Positions 16,622-25,015 of a DNA stretch of 64,000 bases are shown in pieces. The notes under the pieces were generated by a model. That model saw nothing but the letters and a program-made list of their open reading frames with translations. It was not told where the DNA came from and did not search any database. Where the stretch lies: positions 62,001 through 126,000 of the forward strand of contig NZ_RQJX01000003.1 in assembly GCF_003850045.1 (NCBI RefSeq), given 5' to 3'. Source of the stretch: Aeromicrobium camelliae (GTDB taxonomy: Bacteria; Actinomycetota; Actinomycetes; Propionibacteriales; Nocardioidaceae). A program made the position numbers and the translations under genes. Within the stretch, counting starts at the first letter, position 1; every line of letters begins with the position of its first letter.

Positions 16622-17394
16622 GCGAACTCCACTTCCACGTCCAGTTCAGCCAGTTCGGCACGATGCGTGGCGTCGAGTTCCGTTCCGGTGATGATGAGGT
16701 CCACGTCGGTGACCTGCGCGTACGTCACCAAGGAGCGCTGGGCGAACTTGGTGTGGTCGGCGAGGAGGACGGTGCGTTCGGCGTGCTCGATGAGCGCGGC
16801 TTTCATCGCCGCCTCGTCCTCGTCCGGGGTCGCGAGGCCACGTTCCACCGAGATCGCGTTCGTGCCGACGAAGGCGATGTCGAAGTCCATCCGCTCGATG
16901 GCCCGCAGCGCCATGGGGCCGACTTGAGCCGTGGTCACCGGTCGCACTTGGCCGCCGAAGGTCGAGACCTTCACCTGCGAGCGCGAGGCGAGCGTGCTCG
17001 CGATCGCCAGCGCGTTCGTGTAGACGCGCAGCGGTCGGTTGGGGAAGCGGTCGACGAAGGCCTGCGTGGTGGAGCCTGCATCGATGACGACCGCGCCGCC
17101 GTCGGGGAGGTGCTCGAGGGCGGCGACGGCGATGCGCTCCTTCTCCTCGGCGTTCTCACTGCGGGTGGTGACGTCGGACTCGAAGGTCATCGGCGCGACG
17201 TGCAGCGCTCCCCCGTGGACGCGACGAAGAAGTCCACGGTTTTCCAACAGGATGAGGTCCTTGCGGATCGTCTCGGTCGAGGTGCCGAGCATCTCGGCGG
17301 CGCCGGCGGCGCTGATCCGACCGAAGGTGCGCAGCTCTTCCAGCAATCGCTGCTGCCGTTCGGCCGCCAGCATCGGCGTGCTCTCCGTGCTCAT
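16618..17394 (-). CDS. DeoR-family regulator of the fructose operon (FruR-like)
   Basis: 258 residues: a DeoR-type HTH at the N-terminus (RQQRLLEELRTFGRISAAGAAEML, then STETIRKDLILLENRGLLRRVHGGA) followed by the sugar-phosphate-binding DeoR C-terminal domain (DAGSTTQAFV, ADHTKF). ATG at 17394 has GGAGG upstream. First gene of the fructose operon, so probably autoregulatory, with fructose 1-phosphate as the expected inducer from family knowledge. The promoter in front carries direct repeats suited to a DeoR-type operator. Confidence 0.9.
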   Translation of the reverse strand: MSTESTPMLAAERQQRLLEELRTFGRISAAGAAEMLGTSTETIRKDLILLENRGLLRRVHGGALHVAPMTFESDVTTRSENAEEKERIAVAALEHLPDGGAVVIDAGSTTQAFVDRFPNRPLRVYTNALAIASTLASRSQVKVSTFGGQVRPVTTAQVGPMALRAIERMDFDIAFVGTNAISVERGLATPDEDEAAMKAALIEHAERTVLLADHTKFAQRSLVTYAQVTDVDLIITGTELDATHRAELAELDVEVEFA

Positions 17395-17417
17395 CCCGCC
17401 TCCTCATCTCGTGTGGC

Positions 17418-17450
17418 TTTGATTGTAGACACGTGGGTTTGCTTGTGCAA
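17418..17450 (-). promoter_or_regulatory. Fructose operon promoter with DeoR-type direct repeats
   Basis: On the minus strand, -35 TTGCAC (17445-17450) and -10 TACAAT (17422-17427) are separated by 17 bp, 28 bp before the fruR ATG. Direct repeats ACAAGCAAA (17438-17446) and ACAATCAAA (17418-17426) are exactly 20 bp apart and overlap the two promoter elements. That is the expected place for repression by FruR, possibly affecting the divergent aldolase gene too. Confidence 0.65.
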
Positions 17451-17484
17451 TGTTGGATTTCCTGCCACGATGGGAGGCATGCTG

Positions 17485-18309
17485 ATGAGCGCCTCAGACC
17501 TGTTCGACGAGCTACGCGAGTCCGGCGGTGCCGTCGCCGCGTTCAACGCGATCACGATCGAGCACGCCGAAGCCATCGCCACCGCCGCCGAGCAGGCCGA
17601 TCAGCCGGTCATCATGCAGCTCTCGCAGAACGCGATCGGCTTCCATGGCCGTCCTGAGGGCATCGCGGCGGCGATGGCCGCCGTCGCGAACTCCTCGACC
17701 GCGCGGATCGTGCTGCACCTCGACCACATCACCGACGTCGACCTCGCCCTCCGCACCCGTGAGCTCGGCTTCTCCTCGGTCATGTTCGACGGAGCGACGC
17801 AGGAGTACGCCGCCAACGTCGCGGCCACCCGCCGCGTCGCCACGTGGGGCGCCGAGCAGGGTGTGTGGGTCGAGGCCGAGCTCGGCGAGATCGGCGGCAA
17901 GGACGGCGCCCACGCCCCCGGCGTCCGCACCGATCCCCAGGAGGCCGCGGAGTTCGTCGCGAGCACCGGAGTCGACTCGCTCGCCGTCGCGGTGGGGTCC
18001 TCACACGCGATGACCACCCGGTCGGCCACGCTCGACATCGAGCTCATCCGCGCCATCGCCGAGCGCGTCGACGTTCCGCTCGTGCTGCACGGGTCGTCCG
18101 GGGTTCCCGACGACACCCTCGCCGAGGCCGCCCGCGCCGGCATGCGCAAGATCAACATCGGCACTGCACTCAACATCGCCTTCACCGGCGCGGTGCGCAG
18201 CTGGCTGGACGAGAACGACGGCGTCGATCCACGGCGCTACCTCGCTCCGGGGCGCGAGGCGATGGCGCAGACGTGCCGTCACTACCTCGAGGTGGTGAGC
18301 GGCCGATGA
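17485..18309 (+). CDS. Class II fructose/tagatose-bisphosphate aldolase
   Basis: 274-residue zinc-dependent aldolase splitting fructose 1,6-bisphosphate (or tagatose 1,6-bisphosphate) into triose phosphates. Metal and active-site motifs are visible: LHLDHI, EAELGEIGGKD, VGSSHAMTT and LHGSSGVPD. The VGSSHA segment differs from the usual GTxHG. The third in-frame ATG (17485) is chosen because GGGAGG lies 7 bp upstream. It is divergent from the fructose operon and 4 bp overlapped with the following HAD gene, so it completes fructose 1-phosphate use. Confidence 0.88.
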   Translation: MSASDLFDELRESGGAVAAFNAITIEHAEAIATAAEQADQPVIMQLSQNAIGFHGRPEGIAAAMAAVANSSTARIVLHLDHITDVDLALRTRELGFSSVMFDGATQEYAANVAATRRVATWGAEQGVWVEAELGEIGGKDGAHAPGVRTDPQEAAEFVASTGVDSLAVAVGSSHAMTTRSATLDIELIRAIAERVDVPLVLHGSSGVPDDTLAEAARAGMRKINIGTALNIAFTGAVRSWLDENDGVDPRRYLAPGREAMAQTCRHYLEVVSGR

Positions 18310-18989
18310 GTCTGCGCGGCGTGATCTTCGATCTCGACGGCACCCTCATCGACTCCGAGCCCCTGTGGGCCAAGGTCGAGACGTCCGTCGCGGCCAGCGG
18401 CGGTGTCCCGTGGACCCAGGAGGACGCCTTCTCGTTCTTCGGCCGTCCCCTGCGCGAGACCACGCAAGCGATCGTCGACCGGGGGCTCGACCTCACGGTG
18501 GACGAGGCGATCGACCGGATGATCGACGAACTCGCCGCGATCTACCGGCAGTCGGTTCCGTGGATGCCCGGGGCCTACGAACTGCTGCAGTCGCTCGGCA
18601 AAGAGGAACTCCCGGCCGCGCTCGGCACCCAGAGCTACGGCCGGCTCGCGCACCTCGTGCGCGACGCCGCTCCCGCCGGAGTCATCAGCGCCGTCGTCAG
18701 CGGCGACGAGCTCCGCAAGGGCAAGCCCGATCCGGAGGTCTTCCTCACCGCAGCGGAGCGTCTCGGACTGACCCCGGACGACGTCGTCGTGGTGGAGGAC
18801 TCGCCCACCGGCGTCGCCGCAGGAGTCGCGGCCGGCGTCCCCGTTCTCGCGGTGCCACCGAACGACGAGATCTACCGGTCCGTCGCCGGTCGGCCCGGGG
18901 TGAGCTTCGCGAGGTCTCTCGCCGACGTCACCGTCGGCACGCTCGAGGCACTGCGTGCGGGCGAACACCTCGATCTCTGGCGGTCCTGA
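18306..18989 (+). CDS. HAD-superfamily phosphatase/phosphomutase
   Basis: 227 residues, HAD subfamily IA. Motif I is IFDLDGTLIDS (nucleophile D9, acid D11). The helical cap follows (WMPGAYELLQSLG), then the lysine and acid motifs KGKPDPEVFL and VVVEDSPTGV. Relatives include beta-phosphoglucomutase and 2-deoxyglucose-6-phosphatase. It overlaps the aldolase stop by ATGA, so it probably trims a sugar phosphate in the same pathway or relieves sugar-phosphate stress; the substrate is unknown. Confidence 0.85.
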   Translation: MSLRGVIFDLDGTLIDSEPLWAKVETSVAASGGVPWTQEDAFSFFGRPLRETTQAIVDRGLDLTVDEAIDRMIDELAAIYRQSVPWMPGAYELLQSLGKEELPAALGTQSYGRLAHLVRDAAPAGVISAVVSGDELRKGKPDPEVFLTAAERLGLTPDDVVVVEDSPTGVAAGVAAGVPVLAVPPNDEIYRSVAGRPGVSFARSLADVTVGTLEALRAGEHLDLWRS

Positions 18990-19018
18990 GGCACACCGGC
19001 GGCAGGCCACAGACGTAG

Positions 19019-19051
19019 AAGGGGCGGGGACACGATGTGTCCCCGCCCCTT
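19019..19051. terminator. Bidirectional terminator
   Basis: Strong GC hairpin with 14-bp perfect arms AAGGGGCGGGGACA and TGTCCCCGCCCCTT, plus one further C-G pair closing a 3-nt loop. It lies between the convergent HAD phosphatase and TRAP DctM genes. Confidence 0.85.
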
Positions 19052-19065
19052 CCTCGTCACTCGAT

Positions 19066-20439
19066 TCACCCGGCGCCGGACAGCTCCGGAAGGAACGTCA
19101 CGATGCCCGGGACGGCGATGAGGATGGCCACCACCGCGATGTCGGCGAGGATGAACGGGCCGATACCGCGGAACACCTTGCCGAGCCCGGCCTCGGGAAC
19201 CGCGCCGGAGTAGACGAAGGCGTTCATCCCGACGGGCGGGGTGATGAGGGCCATCTCCGCCACCTTGACGATCACGATGCCGAGCCAGATCCCGTCGAAG
19301 CCGTACCCGGTGAGGATCGGGTGCAGCAGCGGAGCGGCGATGAGGATCATCGAGATGCCGTCGAGGAACATGCCGAGCGGCAACAGCAGCAGCAGGCACA
19401 GCACGAGCACGACGTACGGCTGCAGCTCCGCACCGACGACCGCGTCGACGAGCGCCGCACTCGCTCCCGACAGCGCCAGGAAGTACGTGAACACGCCGGC
19501 GCCGACCATGAGCAGGAAGGTCATCGCGGTCAGGCCCACGGCCTCGGTGATCGAGTCCTTCAGCTGGGCCGCCCACTGCGGCGGGCGGACCCGCAGCAGC
19601 ATGATGATCAGCGCGGCCATCGCGCCGAACGAGGCGGCCTCGGTCGGGGTCGCCACGCCGAGATAGATGGTGCCGATCGACACCCCGAAGATCACGGCGA
19701 GGAACAGCACTCCGCTGATGTCCAGCTTCGTGGCCTCCTCCGTGCGGACCGCGGTGGCCGTGCCGCCGCTGCCTGCTTCGACTCCGGCCGCGTCCGCGGC
19801 CGCCTCACGGCGCGCGATCCGGCGTCGGCGCACCGAGACGATGATCATCGCCGTCGCCGCGTAGGCGAGGATCGTCAGCAGGCCCGGCCCGATACCGCCG
19901 AGGAGGAGCTGTCCGATGCTCTCCTCGGCCACCACGCCGTAGAGCACGAGCACGATCGACGGCGGGATCAGCACGCCGAGCGTGCCGCCCGCGCACACCA
20001 CGCCGGCGGCGAGGCGCAGGCCGAGACCGGCCTTGACGATGGCGTCGGTCGACACCCGCGCCATCGTCGCCACGGTCGCGACGCTCGACCCGGTGACCGC
20101 CGCGAACAGACCCGACCCGGCGAGCGAGGCCAGCGCGCTGCCTCCGGGCAGCTTGCGGAAGACCCGCGAGGCGAAGTCGAAGCCCGCCTGAGCGAGGCCG
20201 GCGTTGACCGCCAAGACGCCCATCACGATGAACAGCGGGATGATCGTGAGCGAGTAGTCGGCCGCCGACGAGTACGGCTGGTTGGCGGCGGTCCCCATGG
20301 CAGCCCCGGTCCCTCGCATGAGGACGACGCCGATGAATCCGGCGAGCATGAGGGACAGACCCACGTGCAGACGGATCGCCAGCAGCCCCAGGAACAGGGC
20401 CAGGACCAGCGTGAGGATCAGAACGGATTCAGCGGTCAC
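19066..20439 (-). CDS. TRAP transporter large permease, DctM family
   Basis: 457-residue membrane protein with about 12-13 hydrophobic segments, the sodium-coupled permease subunit of a tripartite ATP-independent periplasmic transporter. Conserved motifs include GSGLFAAVTGSSVATVATM, GTLGVLIPPSI and LITPPVGMNAFVY. The chosen GTG at 20439 has GGAGG 5 bp upstream and overlaps the DctQ stop by 11 bp; the open frame extends to 20517 without homology. It works with the DctQ and DctP genes directly upstream. Confidence 0.93.
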   Translation of the reverse strand: MTAESVLILTLVLALFLGLLAIRLHVGLSLMLAGFIGVVLMRGTGAAMGTAANQPYSSAADYSLTIIPLFIVMGVLAVNAGLAQAGFDFASRVFRKLPGGSALASLAGSGLFAAVTGSSVATVATMARVSTDAIVKAGLGLRLAAGVVCAGGTLGVLIPPSIVLVLYGVVAEESIGQLLLGGIGPGLLTILAYAATAMIIVSVRRRRIARREAAADAAGVEAGSGGTATAVRTEEATKLDISGVLFLAVIFGVSIGTIYLGVATPTEAASFGAMAALIIMLLRVRPPQWAAQLKDSITEAVGLTAMTFLLMVGAGVFTYFLALSGASAALVDAVVGAELQPYVVLVLCLLLLLPLGMFLDGISMILIAAPLLHPILTGYGFDGIWLGIVIVKVAEMALITPPVGMNAFVYSGAVPEAGLGKVFRGIGPFILADIAVVAILIAVPGIVTFLPELSGAG

Positions 20440-21004
20440 GGGAACCTCCGGAAGCAGCAGGCTCGGCCTGGTCGACGAGTACCGCGACGTCGTTCGCGGG
20501 GACGTCCTCACCGGCACGCAGCGCGAGGAACGTCAGGATCTGCTTCCACACCGCGAGGATGAAGAACAGACCGAAGGACAGCAGGACGGACAGCTTCGCC
20601 GGCCACGTGGGCAGGCGGAGGATGTCGTTGGTCGTCTCGCCCCGCTCGAACGCGCTGTCGAAGACGCCGATCATGCCGATCACCAGCAGCACGCCGAGCA
20701 CCGCCAGCAGCACCGTGCGGACGAGGCTCAGCGTCATCCGGGCGCGGCGGCCCAGACGTTCCTCGACGAGGCTGACCGACACGTGACGGCCGTCGATCTC
20801 CGCCGCGGCGAGCCCGAAGAACGCCACGGCGACCAGCAGCAGGGCCGAGATCTCGACCGCACCCAGGATCGACTGATCGCGCAGGTTACGGCTCACCACG
20901 TCGGCGACAGTCAAGGCGCAGAGCCCGAACAGCACCAGGCCGGCGATGATGCTCAGCGCGGAGGACAGCGCCCTGATCGGACGCGGGAATGGCACCTGAC
21001 TCAT
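20429..21004 (-). CDS. TRAP transporter small permease, DctQ family
   Basis: 191-residue protein with four predicted membrane helices (about 18-38, 50-70, 92-112 and 135-155), the usual DctQ layout. ATG at 21004 shares one base with the DctP stop (TGATG). It pairs with the large permease downstream. The C-terminal tail of about 30 residues is hydrophilic. Confidence 0.88.
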   Translation of the reverse strand: MSQVPFPRPIRALSSALSIIAGLVLFGLCALTVADVVSRNLRDQSILGAVEISALLLVAVAFFGLAAAEIDGRHVSVSLVEERLGRRARMTLSLVRTVLLAVLGVLLVIGMIGVFDSAFERGETTNDILRLPTWPAKLSVLLSFGLFFILAVWKQILTFLALRAGEDVPANDVAVLVDQAEPAASGGSRDR

Positions 21005-22086
21005 CACTGGCCCTCCTGCATGCAGCGCGGCAGCGCGTCGACGTAGTCGGACGCCTCGTGCTCCTCGGCGAGGATCGCGCGGTAATCGTCGAGGACGGAT
21101 TGCGCATCGTAATCGCGCTCCTCGTACCGCTTCACCCACTCCTCGGCGATCCCGGCCTTGTCGCGCAGCTCCTCGACCTCGTCCTCGGGGAGTGCCGAGA
21201 ACTCGGTCCCGGACTCGCGCAGCTGCTCGCACGCGAGCATGCCGAGCTCGTCGAGCTCTTCCAGGCCGTAGTCGATGGCGTTCACCGACGCCTCGGTCAG
21301 GGCGTCCTGGTACTCCTCCGGCATCTCCTGGAACAGCTCCTCGTTGATGACCACGATCGACGAGGCGTAGGCGCCCACGCCGGGATCGACGGCGTACGGC
21401 GTGGAGTGGGACAGACCGAACGTCGGCAGGTTCGACATGCCGAGCGACGTGTAGCCGTCGACGATGCCGCGTTCCATGGACTCGTAGACGTCCGTCGCGG
21501 TCATCGCGACCGGGTTCACGCTGGCCGCGACCATGACCTGCGAGAGCAGTCCACCGGCGCGGACGCTGGTGCCCTTGAGGTCGTCGACGCTGTGCACGGG
21601 CTTGGTCGAGCCGAGCACCGCGTTCCCGATCGGCAGGGGGAACAGCAGCCGGACGCCCTGTCGGTCGAAGTCCTCGCGGTAGGTCTCGTTCTCCTCGTAC
21701 AACCGGCTGAGGGTGCGCAGGTGCGCCTCGGGGTTGGTGGACTCGAACGGCAACTCCGACGCCGTGTACATCGACAGGTCGGAGGCCGCGTAGAGCGAGC
21801 CGACCTGGGCGAGATCGACGCGGCCGTCGAGCGTCGCGGACACCGACTCGTCGGCGCTGACCAGGCTCTCGGAGTAGTGGAACCGCACGGTCACCTCGCC
21901 GTCGGTGAGACGTTCCACGTCCTCGGCCCAGCGCTGGACCGTCTTGGACTGGTCGGACGTGGCGTTGGAGTAGGTCGAGTAGTGCAGGACGTACTCGCCC
22001 TCACCGCTCCCACCGCCGCAGGCGGCGAGGGACGCGGCCATGACGGCAACGACGCCGAACGCCGTGCCGGCGCGCTTGAGCTGCAT
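21004..22086 (-). CDS. TRAP transporter substrate-binding lipoprotein, DctP family
   Basis: 360-residue solute receptor. The N-terminus is a lipoprotein signal (MQLKRAGTAF, hydrophobic stretch, lipobox SLAAC), so it is anchored on the outer face of the membrane. The body has the DctP fold with the segment DLKGTSVRAGG and RAGG-like carboxylate-binding region. ATG at 22086 has GAGGAG 5 bp upstream. It sits after nitrilase-type amidase and aldolase genes in one operon, so the ligand is probably a carboxylate those enzymes process. Confidence 0.92.
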   Translation of the reverse strand: MQLKRAGTAFGVVAVMAASLAACGGGSGEGEYVLHYSTYSNATSDQSKTVQRWAEDVERLTDGEVTVRFHYSESLVSADESVSATLDGRVDLAQVGSLYAASDLSMYTASELPFESTNPEAHLRTLSRLYEENETYREDFDRQGVRLLFPLPIGNAVLGSTKPVHSVDDLKGTSVRAGGLLSQVMVAASVNPVAMTATDVYESMERGIVDGYTSLGMSNLPTFGLSHSTPYAVDPGVGAYASSIVVINEELFQEMPEEYQDALTEASVNAIDYGLEELDELGMLACEQLRESGTEFSALPEDEVEELRDKAGIAEEWVKRYEERDYDAQSVLDDYRAILAEEHEASDYVDALPRCMQEGQ

Positions 22087-22088
22087 CG

Positions 22089-22889
22089 TCACTCCTCTCG
22101 GGGCGTCACGCGATAGCGACGCAGGGTGAGTGCGGGGTTGATGGTCCGGACCTTGGCGAGACGCTCGGGGTCCAGCGCCGCGACGGCGATGCCCTCAGCC
22201 TCGCCCACCCCGGCGAGCGTGTTGCCCATGGGGTCGAGCACGACGCTGTTACCGGCACCGGTCGGCGCGCACTGGTCGGCCGCGACGACATACACCGTGT
22301 TCTCGATCGCGCGAGCACGCAGCAACGTCGTCCAGTGGAACTCCTTGAGCGGCCCGGGCACCCACTCGGCCGGAAGCGCGATGACATCGGCACCGGCATC
22401 GACCAGCGTGCGGGACGTCTCGGGGAAGCGCAGGTCGTAGCAGGTCTGCATGCCGACGGTGAAGCCGTCGACCTCGAGCAGCTGCGGTGCCACGGGGTCG
22501 CTCGCGATGACGCGGTCGGATTCGCGGTAGCCGAACGCGTCGTACAGGTGCACCTTGCGGTAGACCGCGCGGACCTCGCCGGCCTGGATGCCGACGAGGG
22601 TGTTGTGGATGCGACCGTCCTCGGCCGCCTCGTTGATGCCCGCGACGATCGTGATGTCGAGTTCCACCGAGAGCGCGGCGAGTCGACGCACGGAGGGACC
22701 GTCGAGGGGCTCGGCCGCCTCGACGAACCGGTCGTCCATCGCGTCGACGGTGAAGATCGCGTACTCGGGCAGTACCACGAGGCGCGCGCCCTGCTCACGG
22801 GCCGCGCGCACGAGACGCTCGATCTCGGCGAGGTTCGCCTCCTTGTCCGCCGTCGGGGCGAACTGGGCGGCAGCGACGTTGACGCTCAT
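22089..22889 (-). CDS. Carbon-nitrogen hydrolase (nitrilase superfamily, Nit2/omega-amidase-like)
   Basis: 266 residues with the catalytic triad E42 (VLPEYAIF), K112 (YRKVHLYDAFG) and C150 (QTCYDLRFPE). The CYDLRFPE context resembles omega-amidase/Nit2-type enzymes that hydrolyse amides of small carboxylic acids, rather than true nitrilases. It shares one base with the aldolase stop (TGATG) and ends 2 bp before the DctP start. It probably removes an amide nitrogen from the imported compound. Confidence 0.88.
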   Translation of the reverse strand: MSVNVAAAQFAPTADKEANLAEIERLVRAAREQGARLVVLPEYAIFTVDAMDDRFVEAAEPLDGPSVRRLAALSVELDITIVAGINEAAEDGRIHNTLVGIQAGEVRAVYRKVHLYDAFGYRESDRVIASDPVAPQLLEVDGFTVGMQTCYDLRFPETSRTLVDAGADVIALPAEWVPGPLKEFHWTTLLRARAIENTVYVVAADQCAPTGAGNSVVLDPMGNTLAGVGEAEGIAVAALDPERLAKVRTINPALTLRRYRVTPREE

Positions 22890-23650
22890 CAGGCCTTCCC
22901 TTCCTCGTTCTCGATGGCGCGCATGGTCTCGAGCGCCGCGGTGAAGCCGTTCAGCATCGCGCCGTACTGCATGACGCCGATGATCGTGTCCGCCCCTTCC
23001 TGGACCGCGAGCCGCTTCTCGGCGTCGCTCCACGCCGGCAGGATCCACGGCTTGCCCGCCGCACGAGCGGCGCGGGCGATCGTCCGCAAGTCGTCGAGGT
23101 CGGCGTCGGAGATGCTGTAGGCGCCGCGCCCCCGCAGCAGCGACAGGTCCGAAGGGCCGATGAACACGCCGTCGACCGTGGGCAGTGCGACGATCTCCTC
23201 GATCTCGTCGAACGCGGAGGCGTCCTCGATCATGGGGAAGCAGCGCGTCGTGCTGTCCTGCTCGGTGACCCAGGCGTCGGTGAAGCCGCGGTAGTGCGAG
23301 GTCCGGCCGCCGGCGAAGGACCGCAGACCGAGCGGCGGGAACTTCGCGAAGGCGGTGACCTCGGCGGCGTGCGCGGCGGACTCCACGTGCGGGATCGCGA
23401 CGGCGCTGGCGCCGAGGTCGAGAGCCTGCTGGATCGGGCCGCGCTCGGGGCCGAGGACCTTGACGATGGCGTCCATCTTGCGGGCGCGGATCAGCGGCAG
23501 CACCCAGTCGAGGGCACCGAGGTCGAAGGTGCCGTGCTCGACGTCGAGGACGACGGTGTCGTAACCGGCGAGGCTGGCCATCTCGATGGCCGCGCTGGAC
23601 GGCTCGGACAGCCACACGGCATGGCGGGGGGCGTTGGACACGCGGATCAT
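22889..23650 (-). CDS. HpcH/HpaI-family aldolase
   Basis: 253-residue class II pyruvate-dependent aldolase of the HpcH/HpaI/citrate-lyase-beta fold. Metal-ligand motifs are MIEDASAFDEIEEI (Glu) and GVFIGPSDLSLL (Asp), and DTVVLDVEHGTFDL lies near the N-terminus. Known members cleave 4-hydroxy-2-oxo acids to pyruvate plus an aldehyde. The frame is open to 23782 but homology starts at ATG 23650. First gene of the aldolase-amidase-TRAP operon, divergent from the GntR gene. Confidence 0.88.
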   Translation of the reverse strand: MIRVSNAPRHAVWLSEPSSAAIEMASLAGYDTVVLDVEHGTFDLGALDWVLPLIRARKMDAIVKVLGPERGPIQQALDLGASAVAIPHVESAAHAAEVTAFAKFPPLGLRSFAGGRTSHYRGFTDAWVTEQDSTTRCFPMIEDASAFDEIEEIVALPTVDGVFIGPSDLSLLRGRGAYSISDADLDDLRTIARAARAAGKPWILPAWSDAEKRLAVQEGADTIIGVMQYGAMLNGFTAALETMRAIENEEGKA

Positions 23651-23699
23651 GCTCCTGTTTCTCGTTCGTAACGCAGCAGAAATACTTGTGGTGTGCACG

Positions 23700-23724
23700 T
23701 TGTATACACACTGCACACGCAGTG
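23700..23724. promoter_or_regulatory. Candidate GntR (FCD) operators
   Basis: TTGTATACAC (23700-23709, core TGTATACA perfectly palindromic) matches the centre of classic FCD-GntR sites. It abuts an inverted repeat CACTGC-ACAC-GCAGTG (23709-23724). Both lie in the 125-bp gap between the divergent aldolase and GntR genes, with further GTGCAC boxes on each side. Confidence 0.55.
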
Positions 23725-23775
23725 CACCGTGACCTAGGACACGGGTTGGGGCGACTCTAGGGGTACGGTGGGGCC

Positions 23776-24450
23776 ATGTCAATGCCCGCCGACGAGCCTG
23801 CCGGGGATGCTCAGGACTCCCCGTCGGCCAGCACGATCGCCTACCGCACGATCAGCGAGGCGATCCTCGTCGGCACGTACGCCGAGGGGCAGTTCCTCGA
23901 CGAGTCGGGCCTGGCACGCAGCGTGGGCACCTCCCGCACGCCCGTGCGTGAAGCCCTCCGCCGCCTGCACGCCGAGCGATACGTCGATCTCGTGCCTCGC
24001 CGCGGAGCCCAGGTCAGGGTCATCACCGCCACCGAGATGCAGGAGATCTACGAGACGCGTCTGGTCATCGAGTCGGCCGCGTTGACCAAGATCTGCCGCC
24101 AGCGGCGCGGCGCGCCCGCCGGGGTGGAGCAGACGCTCGCAGACATGGAAGAAGCCGGCGCCGCCCAGGACTGGTTCACGTTCGCCCGCCTCGATCAGCG
24201 GTTTCACCAGTCGCTCGTCGAGCACGGCGCCAACCGCGTCCTGGCGGACCTGTATCAAGCGTTGCGGCCGCGCCACATCCGGCTTGCGGTCCGCACGATC
24301 ACCGAGGGACCCCACCGCCGCGAGACGATCGAGCGCGAGCACCGCGAGATCGTCGCAGCGCTGGAAGCGCACGACGCGGCAACGGCCGTGCAGGTGCTCA
24401 ACCAGCACCTCACGGCCGTCCCCGAACTGATGCGCGCCTTCTCGCACTGA
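23776..24450 (+). CDS. GntR-family regulator, FCD (FadR) subfamily
   Basis: 224 residues: a winged HTH at about 20-85 (TIAYRTISEAILVGTYAEGQ, then ARSVGTSRTPVREALRRLH) and an all-helical FCD effector domain with the metal-binding histidines expected near DQRFHQSLVEHG and EREHREI. It is divergent from the aldolase-amidase-TRAP operon and presumably represses it until a carboxylate substrate or intermediate binds. Confidence 0.9.
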   Translation: MSMPADEPAGDAQDSPSASTIAYRTISEAILVGTYAEGQFLDESGLARSVGTSRTPVREALRRLHAERYVDLVPRRGAQVRVITATEMQEIYETRLVIESAALTKICRQRRGAPAGVEQTLADMEEAGAAQDWFTFARLDQRFHQSLVEHGANRVLADLYQALRPRHIRLAVRTITEGPHRRETIEREHREIVAALEAHDAATAVQVLNQHLTAVPELMRAFSH

Positions 24451-24464
24451 GCGCGCGCGGTCGA

Positions 24465-24896
24465 TCACGCCACGTCGACGTTGAGGGTGACCTCGATGTT
24501 GCCGCGAGTCGCGTCGGAGTAGGGGCACACCTCGTGCGCCGCCTTGACGGCGCGCTGGGCGTCCTCCTCGGAGATGCCGCCGCCGAGCTCCACGTTCAGT
24601 GTGACCGCGAGCTCGAAGCCGCCGCCCTCCTTGGGGCCGATGCCGACATCGGCGGTCACTGCCGAGTCCACGATCTCCACGCCGTGCTGCTTGCTGGTCG
24701 CCTTGAGCGCCGAGTGGAAGCAGGCCGCGTAGCCGGCGGCGAACAGCTGCTCGGGGTTGGTGGCGCCGCCCTCGCCGCCCATCTCCTGCGGCGTGCGGAC
24801 GTCGGTGTCGATCAGGCCGTCGGTGCTGCGAACGTGGCCGTTGCGGCCGTCGCCGGTGGACGTGACGGATGCGGTGTAGACGATCTTCTCGGGCAC
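24465..24896 (-). CDS. ohr: Organic hydroperoxide resistance protein Ohr
   Basis: 143-residue OsmC/Ohr-family thiol peroxidase that reduces organic hydroperoxides. Both catalytic cysteines are present: C59 (GYAACFHSAL) and C124 (VCPYSDATRGNI). The VCPYS-ATRGNI motif is characteristic of Ohr rather than OsmC. GTG at 24896 is preceded by AGAGG. No OhrR-type MarR gene is adjacent in this window. It is divergent from the large ATPase regulator. Confidence 0.95.
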   Translation of the reverse strand: MPEKIVYTASVTSTGDGRNGHVRSTDGLIDTDVRTPQEMGGEGGATNPEQLFAAGYAACFHSALKATSKQHGVEIVDSAVTADVGIGPKEGGGFELAVTLNVELGGGISEEDAQRAVKAAHEVCPYSDATRGNIEVTLNVDVA

Positions 24897-25015
24897 GGGA
24901 AACCTCTCGTCGATGGACTGTCCCTCCGATCGAAGCACGCGGACGCGCCCTCGGCACGCGCAGATCCGCTCACGGCGGGTCGGATTGTCAACGTGCCGTG
25001 AGACACTCGCACTCG

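Noticed and set aside
18955..20562. 535-residue open frame on the plus strand
   Set aside because: Antisense to the TRAP DctM gene, which has clear membrane segments and family motifs in the opposite frame.
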